DNA from: Cruorifilaria tuberocauda
Taxonomy: Eukaryota > Nematoda > Chromadorea > Rhabditida > Onchocercidae
Direction of reading: 5' to 3'
Length of the DNA stretch: 64,000 nt
Assembly (NCBI GenBank): GCA_013365365.1
Contig: JABVXU010000241.1
Location: 1-64,000, forward strand
Position numbers and translations under genes: made by a program. Below are positions 1-14,383 of the stretch, piece by piece (position 1 is the stretch's first letter; every line of letters begins with the position of its first letter). The notes below the pieces were generated by a model. It searched no databases, was not told where the DNA came from, and saw nothing but the letters and a program-made list of their open reading frames with translations.

Positions 1-280
1 ATTATTAATATTATTAATTATATATATATTAATATATATATATTAATAACTATTAAATAAATATAACTGGTTTTCAGATTTCAGACCTCAGACGGAGTTT
101 TCAGACTATTTAAAGTGATCATCAGATCAATTATTAATATATGAGAAAACATTAAGTTTTGAAATTTCTTTTTGAATCGCACTACACTATTTTCCTATTA
201 AATTAACATTTTTCTCTTTTTGTGCATCACATTCTTTCCTCATTTTGGAAATTTTAAGACAGAATACTTGATATCCGCAG
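1..280. other. AT-rich left edge, probably intron of the first gene
   Basis: The first 60 bases are almost pure A/T with short TA runs. No exon with coding character was found. The first recognisable exon, at 281, starts in mid-codon after an acceptor (ttgatatccgcag). This stretch is therefore most likely intron, and the 5' end of the gene lies left of the window. Confidence 0.5.
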
Positions 281-3200
281 AAAAAAACGATGAAGTGAGC
301 GTATCGAATATATCGCGTGAAAGTGTGACTCAAAACGCTTCGATATATTCAACCGCTCAGGTAAATAAATATCGCAAAGTAATGTAGATATATAGTTGAA
401 AGACAAGAGAAGTAGATAAAAAGATAGGTATTTGTAATTCGTGGTAATGAAATTTCGTTCTTTATATGAATTTTGAAATTTCCTCGTTATATAAATGTCT
501 TTTAGATAGATTTAGGACTAAATTTTTTTTTTGAGGACCTATACAATCCGTATTGTACAGACCATCGATTTCCTGTCATCTTACTTATTAGTTTCAAAAT
601 TTGTGTTTTAAGGTTCTCTCTGTTCCTTACTTATTTGATTGATTTATATTATCATTTATTTATCTGATTCTTCTTATTTTCTTTGCGTACGGACATTTTC
701 AGATAGATTTAGAATCAAATCCAGTTTCTTACCCAGAGGGAGATTACGGCCCAGTTGTATATGAAGCTCTATCTTGTCAACGGCGTAAATCCATCATATT
801 ATTCGAAAGTAGACGCTTTCCGAATAAAATTTCCGAATGGGCATTGAAGATGCCAACAAACGATATTACAATGTACTACACATGCGTACTTTGTCGAAAG
901 CTTAAAGATAAAGGTAAACGACAAGAACCACCTGTTCATTATCCTCCTCCGGCTCGAATTGTAGTACGTAATGGACGCTTCATGGTACATCCAGATTATC
1001 CGAGAACACCACACATCTGCGACTTCGCAAATAATCCGTTGTCAGATCGACAATCTGTTTTATCGAGGCGGTAAGAATATGAGATCTTTCTTGTTTTTGA
1101 AAATGTGTTTTATCAAAATAAAATGGTACATACATTATTCGATATTTGTATAAAATTTGAAATCAAATATTGATTTGTGTCCAAAAATGTATTTGCTATC
1201 CTAATGTTTATATTATATTGGATACTTTTTCAGAGTGTTGGCCAAAAGACCTGTGAATGGATCGATTCCTTTGCAAAGTTTTAATTATGCCACTAATCAA
1301 GACATGAATTACCGATATATCACAATCGCTTCACCGGAACGCTCTTCTTCTAATATCTATGTAGTCGAGGAACCGGGTACTTGGCCCCAGGATCCGGTAA
1401 GTTCAGACATCTGTCGTATTTCTGATATTATTCTGTCATTTCGTTCTTATAGCATATTTGCAGAGAGGACGCTCGATTATAGATTAATAATAAATAAATT
1501 ATTTGTTTAAATTTTAACAAATAGTCGCTAACTGCGATATGCAAATAGTATTCTAAAAGCATCTAAATCTCTCAGAACGTTGTCGTATGTTAACCAATAA
1601 AGATGAACCTTTCCGCTTCACCGTTAATTAGACTGAGGATAGGTGGAATCAAATAAGTTTAGTATTATTTTTAGGAAATATCATTATCCGATGATAGTGA
1701 TAGCGAGTATGAAGCTCTTTTAAGACTTGATATTAACCAAAATACCAATGAGGTTGCTTCTGTCACTGTTGCTGCTAGTTCCGATATGTCAAATACTTCT
1801 GAAGCTGATTTTGCGGTATATATTTCTGTCAATATTTCAAAGTTAACTTATGGTTTCATACTATAAGTTATGGTATTAAAGTTACGGGTTTCTGCTATAT
1901 CACGTGACAGTTAACTATATAGGATATTTTATACATGTTATGGTGATATGGTTTTTACTTTTTTTGACTGCGCCGAAGTTTTTTTAGCATCTTGAATGAT
2001 GCATAAAGTAATTGTAAGACTTATCCATATTAAATAACGACGTCGCTCAATTCAAAACACATTCATCATCCAACATCTTTATGTAGACAGAACAAGTGGA
2101 ACATAAATCAGTTGAGAAAATTCAGGTTACACAATGCAGAACCAAGGTCGCAAAGTTTGCAAAGCTCGTGTTCAAATTTAGGTACACTAGTCAAATTTGA
2201 ATAGAAACTTTAAATTAAAGTTCATGAAAATTTTGGAAGTTTCCTATTGTGAAATATGTTTTTTTTTTCCATATTTCAAAAGCAAAAAAAAATGTTAGTT
2301 ATAATGTTGTTGTTTCAGGTAAGACGGGAGGGGCCCTCTCAGATATATAGTTGCTCAATCGTGGGATGTGATTTCACAACGTCAACATTGACTGATCTTG
2401 ATGTTCATCTAGGGGAACACGAGTTACTTGATGAAGAACAAGTTGTACAATATGAAATTTTTGAACAGGTTACTACCTCAGTTTTTGTGGGCGCAGTAAT
2501 TTAAAGATATGAAACTATATATTAGAGTAGATAGGGACTAAGCACATGGCTCAAAAAAAAATTTATATAGTATTTTTCTTATCACTTTCCAGCTCGTTAA
2601 TTTCCATTAAAGTTTTCTTTCGAGTAATAAAAAGCAAATAAATAATAAGAGATGATCTTTGACAATAAAACAATGAGCAGTTCGATGGTTAATCGTACTT
2701 CAGCCAGGAAGTCCATATGCAAGTACTGAAGCTGTAGGAATCATTGACAAAGCACGTTTTTCTGAACCGTTCAGGAAGAGGCAGAAGGCGATAAGTTCGG
2801 ATAATCATATTTTATTAGCAACGGAGGATAATGAAGTTAGCTACAAAGTTTTGTTTTCATCTATGAAATACATAATTTAAAATTGGATTAAGAAGGAGAG
2901 AATAAAAATGAATTAATTGAAATCTGTTGAAGAACTGCGGAGAAGCTTATTCTATTTCTTTATAGTTCGAGCTAGCCCAAATACCTCAGGATTGCTTCAG
3001 AAAGGCTTTTTAAGCTCTCCTTTTTCGAAATTTCAGGATTGTTTCGAAAAATCAGATTTGCCAACTGATGTACCATCGGATGAAGGTGTCCAGCAGAGCC
3101 CAGAAAGTTTACGGGCTTCCATCCAAAGACGTTTACAGGTAAATTTATTTAGGGGGCAATTCTTTTATATATATGAACACATGATAACAGTTTAAATAAA

Positions 3201-3451
3201 TTAACCGTAAATTTTTGTTTGTTTTCGATATATACTTTTGCTTCTTTACAACAGCAATTTTTTGGTATTGAATTATCCGGTATTTTTAATAGAATATAGA
3301 GCGCTCACTGGAAAATGTTGGAGTGATGCAACTTTTGGAAATCGATGGGTATTTACTGCGAATACAGCAGCGATTATGCGATATTCAGTCATCTAACGTG
3401 CGTTATTTCCATGATGCTGGAGCTGGAGTATTACAGAGCACAGGCCCATAG
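281..3451 (+). CDS. Nematode-type zinc-finger protein: FLYWCH-like segment plus one C2H2 finger (5' partial)
   Basis: Exons read: 281-360, 703-1070, 1234-1396, 1675-1815, 2319-2468, 2704-2835, 3037-3138, 3293-3451. All phases agree, giving about 430 residues ending at TAG 3449-3451; the start lies left of the window. The 703-1070 exon has a FLYWCH-like layout: ILFESRRF, then YYTCVLC, then PARIVVRNGRF, ending in PHIC (a C-x2-C ... H-x-C set that could bind zinc). The 1675-1815 exon is acidic and Ser-rich (SLSDDSDSEYE). The 2319-2468 exon holds one C2H2 finger, CSIVGC then HLGEH. The last exon is predicted helical. This points to a nuclear DNA-binding or chromatin protein. That role is inference; I do not recognise a named orthologue. 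It converges on SMC1 about 1 kb downstream. Confidence 0.75.
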
Positions 3452-4466
3452 GATGTTAGTTCGTTTTTCTGGTCTAGTAGTGACAACAAGTCAAATAAAT
3501 TAATGGGATTCCATGTCAGTGAAATTAAACTGGTTAAATTTTTAATTTAATAAATTGTCTTGCTTTATCATCGTAAGTATAAGCATATGGCACTGATTTC
3601 GCACGTGCTAAAAAATTATATCTACTACCATTTAATTCGCTTTTCAGCTGATAATTCTCCACTTTTTTCAGATAGAAAATCATCATTAGGTTTAGCAGTC
3701 TGTCGAATTACGAATTACGCTGGCAGTTGATACAATGCACTTTGTAATGTGTAAAGATTCAAGCGTCAAATAATGGATTTTACCAAATTCTTGCCGTCCC
3801 AAGATTTGATCCTAGCAAGTGCAGTTCATTTTCTTGATGTTTTATAATAGCCATCATCTAATCATTCCATCATTATATGTCAGGAATTTCCAATTTTTAT
3901 TGAAAGTCTCTTGTTTAATATGTTAACATGCAAATATTTAATAAAGATGAAGACTTCAAAAAGACCTTGAGATGTAATTACAGAAACATTTGAAAAAAAT
4001 TTTACCAAGTGCTAAAACAAAAACTAATTCTCACATACGAGAATTTTGTAACAAAATATCGGAACATGACAACAAAAGAAAAAAGTAATGAAATCTCTAC
4101 ACATAAAGCAGTGTCTGCAGCCGGGGAATGATTATAATTTAATATTAGCAATTAGTAATTGAAAAATTCACATATTTTTTAGTTATGTAGTTTGAAGTAC
4201 CAATAAATAACTGTCAAACAACATATTATCAAGATTCACAAAGAGGGCATGAAATTGTAGGAAAAATGAATTTCCTCACAAAAAACCAGAATTTAAGGTA
4301 TAAAATTATCTGATAAATTTGGAGGATGTGACGAACCTTTCTCAAATTTTTATAGGTAAAAGAAAGCATATATCATTGCCAAAATAATAATATCGATATG
4401 ACGTTAGCAGTTTCACAGAACATACGCAAGAAATAATTTACATTGAGAAAAGACACTGCAGGGAAC
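3452..4466. other. Convergent intergenic region (3' ends of zinc-finger gene and SMC1)
   Basis: About 1 kb between two convergent stop codons. Only short, interrupted reading frames and A/T-rich sequence are present. It should hold both 3' untranslated regions. No RNA gene or repeat was seen. Confidence 0.6.
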
Positions 4467-7400
4467 TTATTCGACAAATGAATCGGATTGGGGCTGTTTA
4501 TATGGTGTCAGATCAAGTGTTAGCATTCCGGAAACAGTATAACTGGATGGATGTGGATAAATACCAATGATGGCATCAGCTTTATTGTAAAATTCCTCTT
4601 TTAGTGATATGACAATTAATTGCATATCGATGCGCGCACGTTCACAGATGAAATTTGCAACCTGAAATTTACTGTGCAATAAATTCATAATTTGCTACAA
4701 ATGGAAACTCGCAAAAGAAACTTCCTGACTGTAGGTTACATCGAATTTCTTCTTTTAGTTTTTACGAAGATGACAACTGTTTGACATAAAATCATTTACG
4801 AAAAAATAGAATAACATACGATTTAGAGAAATATCGATAGCAAAACCGGAGAAAAGTTTCTCATACTTCAAAAAAAACCACACCTTGCCAATATTAGTAT
4901 TATCCAATGCAGCATCTACTTCATCCAAGATGAAAAATGGTGATGGACTACGAGCATGGATAGCAAAAAGTAATGCTAATGCTGCAACAGTTTTTTCACC
5001 ACCACTCAAGTTATCCATTGGTCGAAAACGTTTACCGGGCGCTACACAATTGTACGCAATACCTTCAAGGTATGGCTCTTCCATGTTTTCCTCACCAAGG
5101 AATGCTTGTGCACTTTCATTGCGACTGAGCTTCTAAAAAGTAATGAAACTAGGAAAAGGATATAAAAATTAAAAAAAGTTGAAAACGTAAAGTTTTGGAT
5201 TCCAAAACATCAACTTCAATTTGTAAATCTTGTGGAGAAAACTAATACTGAAATTTCGATAAATTCTAGTAAAAATTTAGCATAGAAAGTCATAGATCTA
5301 AAATTAGATTAGAAGAATGGAACAAAACACAAAACAAATCGACCTTGTAAATATCATCAATTTTCTGTGAGACAGGTTCGAAACATTCGTGAAATCGATG
5401 GTAGCGATCCGTTTTAACTTTTTCAAATAGTAGACGAACCTTTCGCGCTTTTTTTCTAGCCAATTCACATTCTTCTGTCGTTTCGGCCTCCTTCTCTTTT
5501 ACTATTTCCATTCTAAGAATAAAAGAATGGCAAACAAAATAAAATGATCACCACGTCCATTTTTGTTTAGAGACAATCGAAGCAAAACTTCCTGCAGCGT
5601 AAAATTAATAAAAACATACGACCTAAGCCTAGCGCATATGGATTAATCATTGAGTAATCCGAAAGTAGTATTTTACCAACCTTTCCTTTGCTTTCAAATT
5701 CGGTGCACTAATCCGTGAAATTTTCGTCTGTGAATCACTAACTTCTTTGTTCAGTTTATCAAGTGCCTTCTTCACTTCCTCATCATTATCAAACTGAAAC
5801 CAACGGAAAAAATAAAAATGGAATTTCGTTTATTCCTCGCTTTATTTCTCATATTTTCTCCCTATCATTCTTCTCATTACTTCTTTTTTCATTATTAATG
5901 ACTACTTATTGATGCACTCGATCGCCGTTTTTATTTCCTTTAAGAAACTTAATGATAATTTTGATATCACAGGAGCAACGCAAATATTTCTAAAATACCT
6001 CTCTGAGATTAATTGGAAGTGTTCGATAATCCACTTGTATTTGTGCTTCACGATCCATCTGCTCGTGTGAGAGCTGTTGTGAATCACTCACACTTACACT
6101 TGTACCAGTAGTACCTAAAGCAGAAAATAACTATGGGGATTATGCTTCACATTTGCAACACTTAATTATAAATTAAAATTTTAATTCGATTTCAACAAAA
6201 AATAATAATGTCCATGCACTTAAATAGTTGAAAAGTAGCTGTTGGTTAGCTCTGTAAAATCTCGTTTCATTGAAAAATTCTTGATTTGAAATGGATAAAC
6301 TTCTAATAGCTTCTGATCACATAATGATAACACTGTCAATCCGAATGAGCTGCTACCGATAGTGTCGGACATTAGTCTTTAAATTATTTATTATAGATCA
6401 GGCATTAGATTTCAACCTAGTTTTTATTTCTTCAGGGAAAAGAAGAAAAAAGCAAGGAAAGATAGGATAAGAGAAGATACTGTTATTGATAATCTTTTTA
6501 TATTTTATGTCAATTATTATCAAAATTATTGTACAATGCAAACAGCTAACAAGACATAATTTTACGCTATTTATAATCACACAAGCACCCATAACGTCAA
6601 CTTCAATCATTTCCTTGTTTCAATCGTTAGTTAATCTGCTGATAATTCGAAAAACCAATTCACTGAAAAGTGGAAATACAAAAAAAGAAAAAAAATTACT
6701 TGATGGGATGGTATCATCGATTTCAATGTCAGCAAGGGATCCTCGAAGGAGTGGCAATTTGATACCATTCATTTTACACTGATGTAGTAATGAGTGACGT
6801 TGATGCCGTCGTCTCAGAATGGTTTGTTCTAACGCAGCGGCTGTTTTCTCTGCTGCGGCAACCTACAGAATTAGAGCAGTAAAATTGCAAATGTATTAAA
6901 AAGTTTACCAAATCATAAAATGACCCCATCATCAAAGACAGAACCAATCCTACAACGATGACTAATTCTATAATATTCTGTAGCATCTCTCTAGTTCCGG
7001 CAAGTAATTAGATTTTATCAGTACCAGCCAAAATCTAAATAAGTCATAGAAGAAAAGAGGATTTGGAATGATTACTTCACGAGCAGCCTGCTGTGCAGCT
7101 TTTTTAAGTGCATTTATTTCAGTATCACTATCTTCCACCAGCGCTTTCTTCGAAACAATTGCCATTTTCATTTGTTCCAGTTCAGCCTCCAACTTTTTCA
7201 ATGTCTAAAAATGAGAGTGAATTGCAAAATGACTGAAATGTTGGATGATAAAAAAACATGTAAATAATTTGAATCAAAATTCATAAAAAGTTATTACCTT
7301 ATGTTCTTCTTCTTCTTTGTTTTTTAAACCTTCAATTTCTTTCGTTAAACGTTTTACTTTTTCCGCCTCTTGCTTCTCTTTCACTAAATATGAATTATGT

Positions 7401-10400
7401 CTCAGTATCAAATCATTAAGAGATTCCAATCGTTTCTTGAAATCTTAAGTTGGACAAAAATGCAGTACCTATGAGATTAGAACTACGATTTTACAAATCT
7501 AGAATACATCTAATTGTATATCTAACTGAAAAAATACTAATTATCGCACTATAATTATAAGTTCATTCAAGAATAACTGTAAAACACTTCTTTTAAAATC
7601 AAAACTATTAGTTCATGCCAGTATTAAGGTATTCATGTAAAAAAGAAAAGCGCGAAAAATTTACATCGCTTATCCTCTGATTTTAAATAATCCAATTCAT
7701 TCCGCAAGCGATCCAGTTCATTATCAAATTTCTTCAGTTGGTCCTGCATTTCTTCATGAAAACGCATTTCACGCTGTTCATACTGGCTAAAAAGTATAAG
7801 ATTTGTTTTTTTTGGCTTATAAAAAATATGAAAACAAAGTTTTTGACTAGAAATAATACGGAAACCACCACATTGAAGAAACACTTGGGAAAAAAATCAA
7901 CTAAAGAAAATCGGGACATATTGTACATTGGGATAATAAAATATCCAAAGTCTTTGCAACAAAGAAAGAATAAAGGATATAGCAGATAATCATACCGAAT
8001 ATCTTTAATGCTTATACGCTGGCAAAATTCATGGAATACTTCATCAGTTATGACATTTCGCTTATGTTGCAATTTTTCAATTTGTACAATTCGTTCTGCC
8101 ATTCTTTGTTCTATTTCGTCTATTCGCGGCTAAAATTTCGCTTAAATTAATTACTGTCCAAGAATTGATTTATTTACGCCAAATATGTTTGAAAGTTGCT
8201 CATTATATATTATTTAGTATTTATTTAATCCATTACAAGGAGGAATGTAGAGGCATGCAGAAGATGAGAAAAGTAATTCTGTACATAGTTCGTAGTGCTT
8301 TCCCTTTCATGGTTTAAATGAATATAATCTTTCAGCAAAGCTAACGGCCTAAGAAAAAAGGAAACATTATTCTTCTCGCCAATATATTCCATCCAAACAT
8401 GAATACCGAATCACTCATTCAAGAAAAGCTGATACCGGTGTAATTAGATATTACTTATTGAATGATTAGAAAGAAGCGAAGCAATAAAACAACTGCACGT
8501 GTCACTAATATAATGCATCATGACTGATTATCAAAATTAGGAATTAAACATCGACTTAATCAACTTTGATTTTAAATCGTACCTACCTGTATAAGTGAAA
8601 GTTCACTGTTGAGCGTTTCAAGATCCTGCTCAAGCTTTTTTAGTGTCTGATTCGTTATCTTTGCATGATCATTTCGTGTACTTTTGAGACGATTTTCAAG
8701 ATGAATCAGCTGATTTCTTTTCATTTCTACATCAAGTTCCTTTTTACGCGTTCGATGTAATTGCTGAAGCTCATCTTGCAGTTTCATCCGATTTTCTTTC
8801 AACTTTCTACAAATGTTTCTTTTCCTTTTTTTGAAACTCGAATCAAATGAATTATTCATCATCATTTAACTTGATAAAGATGCTGCATTTTTTGAATTCT
8901 CGATTACGCAAGCTACAGTTCTTATCGATTAGCTACGCTATTACTTCTTTCATTACTAACATATTACAGAATTATTCGAACTTCGCAACAGAGTGGTAAC
9001 CAAGAAAAATATTTTAAATAGAAATTAATGCTCGAAAGGAAAAAATGTCAAGAAATAGACCTGATAGCATTCTCGTCCCATTTCTTTGCCCGCTGCCGTA
9101 GTTCTTGGCCACCTCCTGATATGATGCCACTCCTTTCGAACAGTGTTCCATCCAATGCTACCGCTTTGTATCGATCCGATGCACTTCCATAAGCTAAATA
9201 TCTGTAATAAACCAAAAGTATACTATCGAAAAAAAAGAAACAGAATAAATAATGCTATTTTCAAATTGAATTATAAAATATTCACTCCATTTCAACTCCA
9301 CATTCCTGCTGAGCTAACAAATATAAGAATTAATGAAATTTAAATGAATAAGTTTAGAAAAAATGAAAACTAAATAAAATATATTAACTCATTCATTTAT
9401 ATATTGGCACACAAAAATGTAGTAGCTTAGTCACTTGCTATAAAAGTCTCAATTGAATAAGTATGAATATAATAAAACAATTACAAAAAATTTTGGATTA
9501 ATTAAACAATCCTAAAATTGGGATTTTGAAAAATTTAACGATCAAAAAATTACTTTGCATCTTCGGGCGTTTCACAGACAAGAGCGTTACCACATGCAAA
9601 TTGCAGAGCCTTTCGTGCGACAGGATTATTGCACTGTATAACATCGAAAACTAACTTTACGCCTCTTGGTTCAGTTAGTTCTCTGAAATTTAAATCCTAA
9701 ACCCACTATAATTTCCTCTATTATTTTCTCGAATGATACCATGGGAAGAAATGTATAAGATGGTAGTAGCAGAGCAATTTACATTTACCATATCAGCTTG
9801 TTATTCATATTCATAAATATATTGAAAAATTATTATACCGCAATTTTTCCTTGATCGGATGAACATCCAGAACTGATAAAGGAAGGAAAGTTTCAGGGGC
9901 GAGACGTTGTTCTTTTAAATAAACGATACTTTCTCGGGCTGTTTCATCTGTATCACAAACAATAGACATCATATTTTTAGCTAACACCTGCAATAGTATT
10001 GCTCTGAATCGTATTTATTAAAATCAATTTATCCCATTGCTTCAGAAAGTGATCGAACGGAAAAAAATTAAAACGAAATAACCATCTCATCACATTAGAA
10101 TTTAATGTAGAAGCATTCGTCTTTTAAATATCAAGTAAATTTATATCTTAGTAATTGGCTAGCAAAAATTAAACCTTAGTAATAGCGATCTGAAATCGTC
10201 GATGAGATGGCTGGCATAAGTCAACTAATCGACCGTAGACACGATCCGGAAAAATACGTTTTAAATTCTCGATCGTTTCATTTCGTTTCCTATTTCTCTC
10301 TGATTCTGCTGTATCACCGTGTGCCTCTGATAGTTGTCGTGAAACATTATTTAATTCAGTCGTTACTTTTTCCAAACGTTCTTTTGATTCGCGAACCTGT

Positions 10401-13400
10401 GAATAATTTTTGATCCTTAAAATCTTGGAATCATCGATAAGGTGGCTCTCAAATTTCATCGAACGAATCAAATTTTTGCCAAAATTAGTAATAGTTATGA
10501 CGTACGAAAATTTCAGTGCAGATTAAAGAATATTACCAGAAAAAATCAGTACAGGAAAATACAAAACTCGAAAACCCTGAAATTCTGAATTCAGCTATTA
10601 AATAATTTTGATTATGTGAAACAATTCCTACGACTGAATTTTACTTTCTGATTTTCAAAATGATATTTGATTACTTCGTCATATTGTAGCGAATCTTCCA
10701 ATTTAATTTTCCTGTCCCTTCATTATATTCAACAGATAATCCCAAGTAAGACAATAAATGCAATGAAATATAATGCTGTACTTGAACTTCAAGATTTTGT
10801 AAATTTTTTTTCTCGTCATCAATCAGATTAGTCTGTGATATGATATTTTCTGCCAGCTGTTCTGCCTGACGCGACATACGTTCAATTTCTTGCTCCTTCT
10901 AAAAAATTTAGAAATTCTGATATTAATAGCTCATATTTATATATTTAACTTGCTTTTAAAATTATCAAAATATTGCAGTATTAAGAGTTAGAATAAAAAA
11001 TTAAATCAATGAAAGGAATGTAAGGAAAATTTCGCTTTTGCCAAAGCATATTTGTATGCAAAGCTGTGATTACGCCAAAATAAATTTCACAACAACAAAA
11101 CAAACATTTTTAACGCGATCATTAGCATGAGATAAACGTCTCTGCTCAAATTGCAAATTATTCTTTTCAGTTTCTTGTTCTTGTAACAATTTATTAAGTT
11201 CCATATCTATAACACCGCATCGCTTTGTTGCTTCACCCTTCAGTTCATAGTATTCGTTTACCTTCAATAAAACCATATTAACAAAACATAAATAAAAAAA
11301 ATACATGGAAATGTCTGAAAGAAAAACTTTTCAATGCTTCGGAAGATATAACGAACTGAAATATGAATAAAGATTAATATAAACTATTTTGCTCAATCAC
11401 AATTCGCATCGTTGACGGCCAGAAAATTGTTACCTGCGCATCACTTAGTTGCATTGCCAATTCTTGCGATTCAGTAGCAAGCTTCGCTTCGCACTCTTGT
11501 TTTTTCTGCTCAACTTCCCTGAAAAGTAGTATTCTACTACACCAGTATATTTAGATGGACAAGAACCACTAAAGTCTCAATTTCGTACTTAAGTTGCTGT
11601 TTCAATGTGATTACATTGCTCTCATGAGCTTCAGCTGCTCGTTGGGCGTTAGAATGTGCTTTATTAGCCATTTCAAGCTTTGCTTTCACATGTACAACTC
11701 CTTGTTTAGCGGCAACATATCGCGGTTTTTGTGTCATTACTTCTTTCTCCTGAAAGAGCACTATATACAACATCCATAAATTAGTAATGCATATCAGAAT
11801 TACAATAATATAGTCGGTTAAATCAAATAAATCATATCGAATATTTAACATGTTCCTCATGCATCATCAAATTTTCTGCTGTACCTCACCTCTGTCATAT
11901 ATCTTATCCATGGTAGAAAGAAGGCTATCCTGTATTCCGAAATAAGAAGCGAGAAGAGATCAAACCTAGATATATACCAACCTTTTCATGAGCATCAAAT
12001 TCCTACCAAAAGGTTGCAACTGTTCATAATGAAGGAAGCAAAATCTGTTATAGCTAAATATTTCTAAACATACCTTTCCAGATGTTTTATTTTCCAGCTT
12101 GTGAACTTCTTTCAAAACTTTTTTATGTTCATGTTGCTTCGCCGTCACGGCTGCATCACATTCTGCTTTTTTACTGGTTAACTCGGCTACTATTTCTTTT
12201 TTACGCTTCCAATCCTTAGTCGTTTCGTCTGCCACTTTCTCTGCGTAAAATAGTTGCAGAAGATATACTTGACGTTGCTTCGATTCCTATAATTCTATCA
12301 CGCTTGAAAATGGCTTTCAATAACAAATTCAAAAAACTGCATTTTTGTAATCGGCACTATTTCAATCCGTTTAATGGTAAAATGATAATAAATTTCAAAT
12401 TACTTCATACACACCACAATAATACAACGCAGTCCATAAAATAGAGATGATGTAAAGAATCAAACTGTTTCATATAATAAACAGTAAAACAAAAGTACTA
12501 TTGGGTTAAAACTTCTTGATTTATTGAAAAATATTTTCCCATTTTTTCCAAACTTCCAAACATCATTTCTACTTTCTAAGGACTATTTCTATTAACTTTC
12601 ATAAACAATTTGATAATAGCTTAGAATGAAGTCATTCCAAACGACAAGTTACATAACTCAAAAAATAGATTATAGAACATTATGTAAGTTAATTATTAAG
12701 CAAATTTGATTGAAGTTAATTACAAACCAGCTCTTCTTTCAACATCTGATATTTTTCGGCTTCGTCTTTCTCCAATTTAGCTTCACGTTTTTCTAGTGCA
12801 ATTCCTCGCCGCTTATTTAAATTAAACGCTGCTTCCTCTTCTGCTTTCATCAAATCTGCTTTCAGACGATCATAATCCGCTTGAAATTCACATGATCTGA
12901 AAAAATAATATTAAATTTCTCAACCATAGCACACATTATTTACGATTTAGGTTAAAAAATAACTTATAAAAAGATGATTTTATATTCAAATTGAAGTAGC
13001 GAAAACTATATATATAATAACGAAAATATCGAACCGTGAAATTTCCTCAAACATTTGCGTCAACTCCCGTGGGTTTTTCATTGCGACCTGCTCAACTTGT
13101 CCTTGGTATACAAGGAAATTTTTCGCTTTCATAAATACATTTATTTCTTCCAATGCATGGCCATACTGCTGCGGCGTAACAGTCTACAATTATTTAAATG
13201 AAAATTGTCTAGGAAAAGAAAATTTAGCGATAAAAATACAAGAAATTGTCTAATACTTTCCTCTTTATGCAATTCAACTCCATTCAAAAATATGAGTAAG
13301 CAAGCAAAACATACCACTTTACGAGATATCACTAACTATGAGTAAAAATAATAAAAGCAACTATAATTTTTAGGTGCAAGTGACTTAATAGATCAAGAAA

Positions 13401-14383
13401 ATCTCATAAAACGAAGTTAAATCAACGAAATACCTTGCCATCAACGCGATATTCTGAACCAGACCCGGTTACCAAACGTGTAAAAGCCCGCCTATTTCCA
13501 TCGTCATCTTCATAATTCATGGTTACGTGGCAACGATTCGCCACTGCTTTACCCACTGGTGCGCCATGTATCAGATCCTGTAAAATTTGTAATATTAATA
13601 ATTAGTAGCTCAGAATACTTTTAAAACTAAATTTATTAAAAAAATCAATCCACTAAACAGTCTTATGACAGCTAAGTCACATCCTCCCACCAATTTTTAC
13701 GCAATCAAGTAATTTTAATTATTAATATTATACTAACATGTAGTTTTTTTACTCGTAAATTACTTGCTTTTTCGCCAAGCACAAAACACATAGCATCCAT
13801 CAAGTTCGATTTGCCTAAAACGCATTTTATAATATATGAATAAATTACAAATAGTAAGCATAAAATAAATCAACAAAATGATGCTATAAACATAACGCCC
13901 CATTAGGGTCGATTAACTTTGAATGTTATTAATAATAATTCGTTCGTTGCGGTAAACAATTCAATAAATGGTAATAAAAAAAGGTAATGACCGCCAAATT
14001 GCTACATTTTTAGAGTTTAATGAAAGACTACAAAAATAATCAAAAATATGCTTCTTTTCTTCAACTGGATTGAAAAATTCTTAACCTCTTCAATAATTTG
14101 CCTGCTGGAAGCTGATATATCACGAAATGAAAATCCAGTATACATGATAGAGTTATATGATAAATGAAAAATCAGCTATTAGGAGCTTTCCATACCAACA
14201 TAATCATACTCGTTATGAAAGAGTAAAGCGGGAAGACTTATATATGTGGTCGAAAACCTGAAGGACTGAGTTACCTGATCCGTTAGGACCAATAATTGCT
14301 GTAAACTGCTTGAATGGTCCAACTATTTGATTGCCCTTGTAAGATTTAAAATTTTCCAATTCTAGTGTATGCAATCGCCCCAT
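4467..14383 (-). CDS. smc1: SMC1, cohesin ATPase subunit (C. elegans HIM-1 orthologue)
   Basis: Core subunit of the cohesin ring, acting with SMC3 in sister-chromatid cohesion. Exons on the minus strand: 14383-14275, 13814-13738, 13577-13434, 13183-13035, 12896-12728, 12286-12074, 12002-11982 (21 nt), 11749-11589, 11518-11434, 11261-11106, 10898-10782, 10711-10645, 10396-10175, 9987-9839, 9682-9554, 9201-9061, 8806-8587, 8129-7996, 7786-7665, 7443-7298, 7204-7076, 6862-6700, 6114-5999, 5793-5681, 5512-5344, 5132-4884, 4661-4467. Total is about 1,287 aa, near the family size. Seen: start [17 protein letters not shown]; Walker A GPNGSGKS at residues 32-39, split by intron 1; long Lys/Glu coiled coils; hinge ([11 protein letters not shown] ... 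ERSGIISGG); ABC signature LSGGEKT; Walker [17 protein letters not shown]-terminal [17 protein letters not shown]. The 10898/10711 junction is one base out of phase. Divergent from QARS. Confidence 0.96.

Noticed and set aside
4885..5136. 83-residue plus-strand open frame
   Set aside because: It is the antisense shadow of the SMC1 exon carrying LSGGEKT and Walker B.
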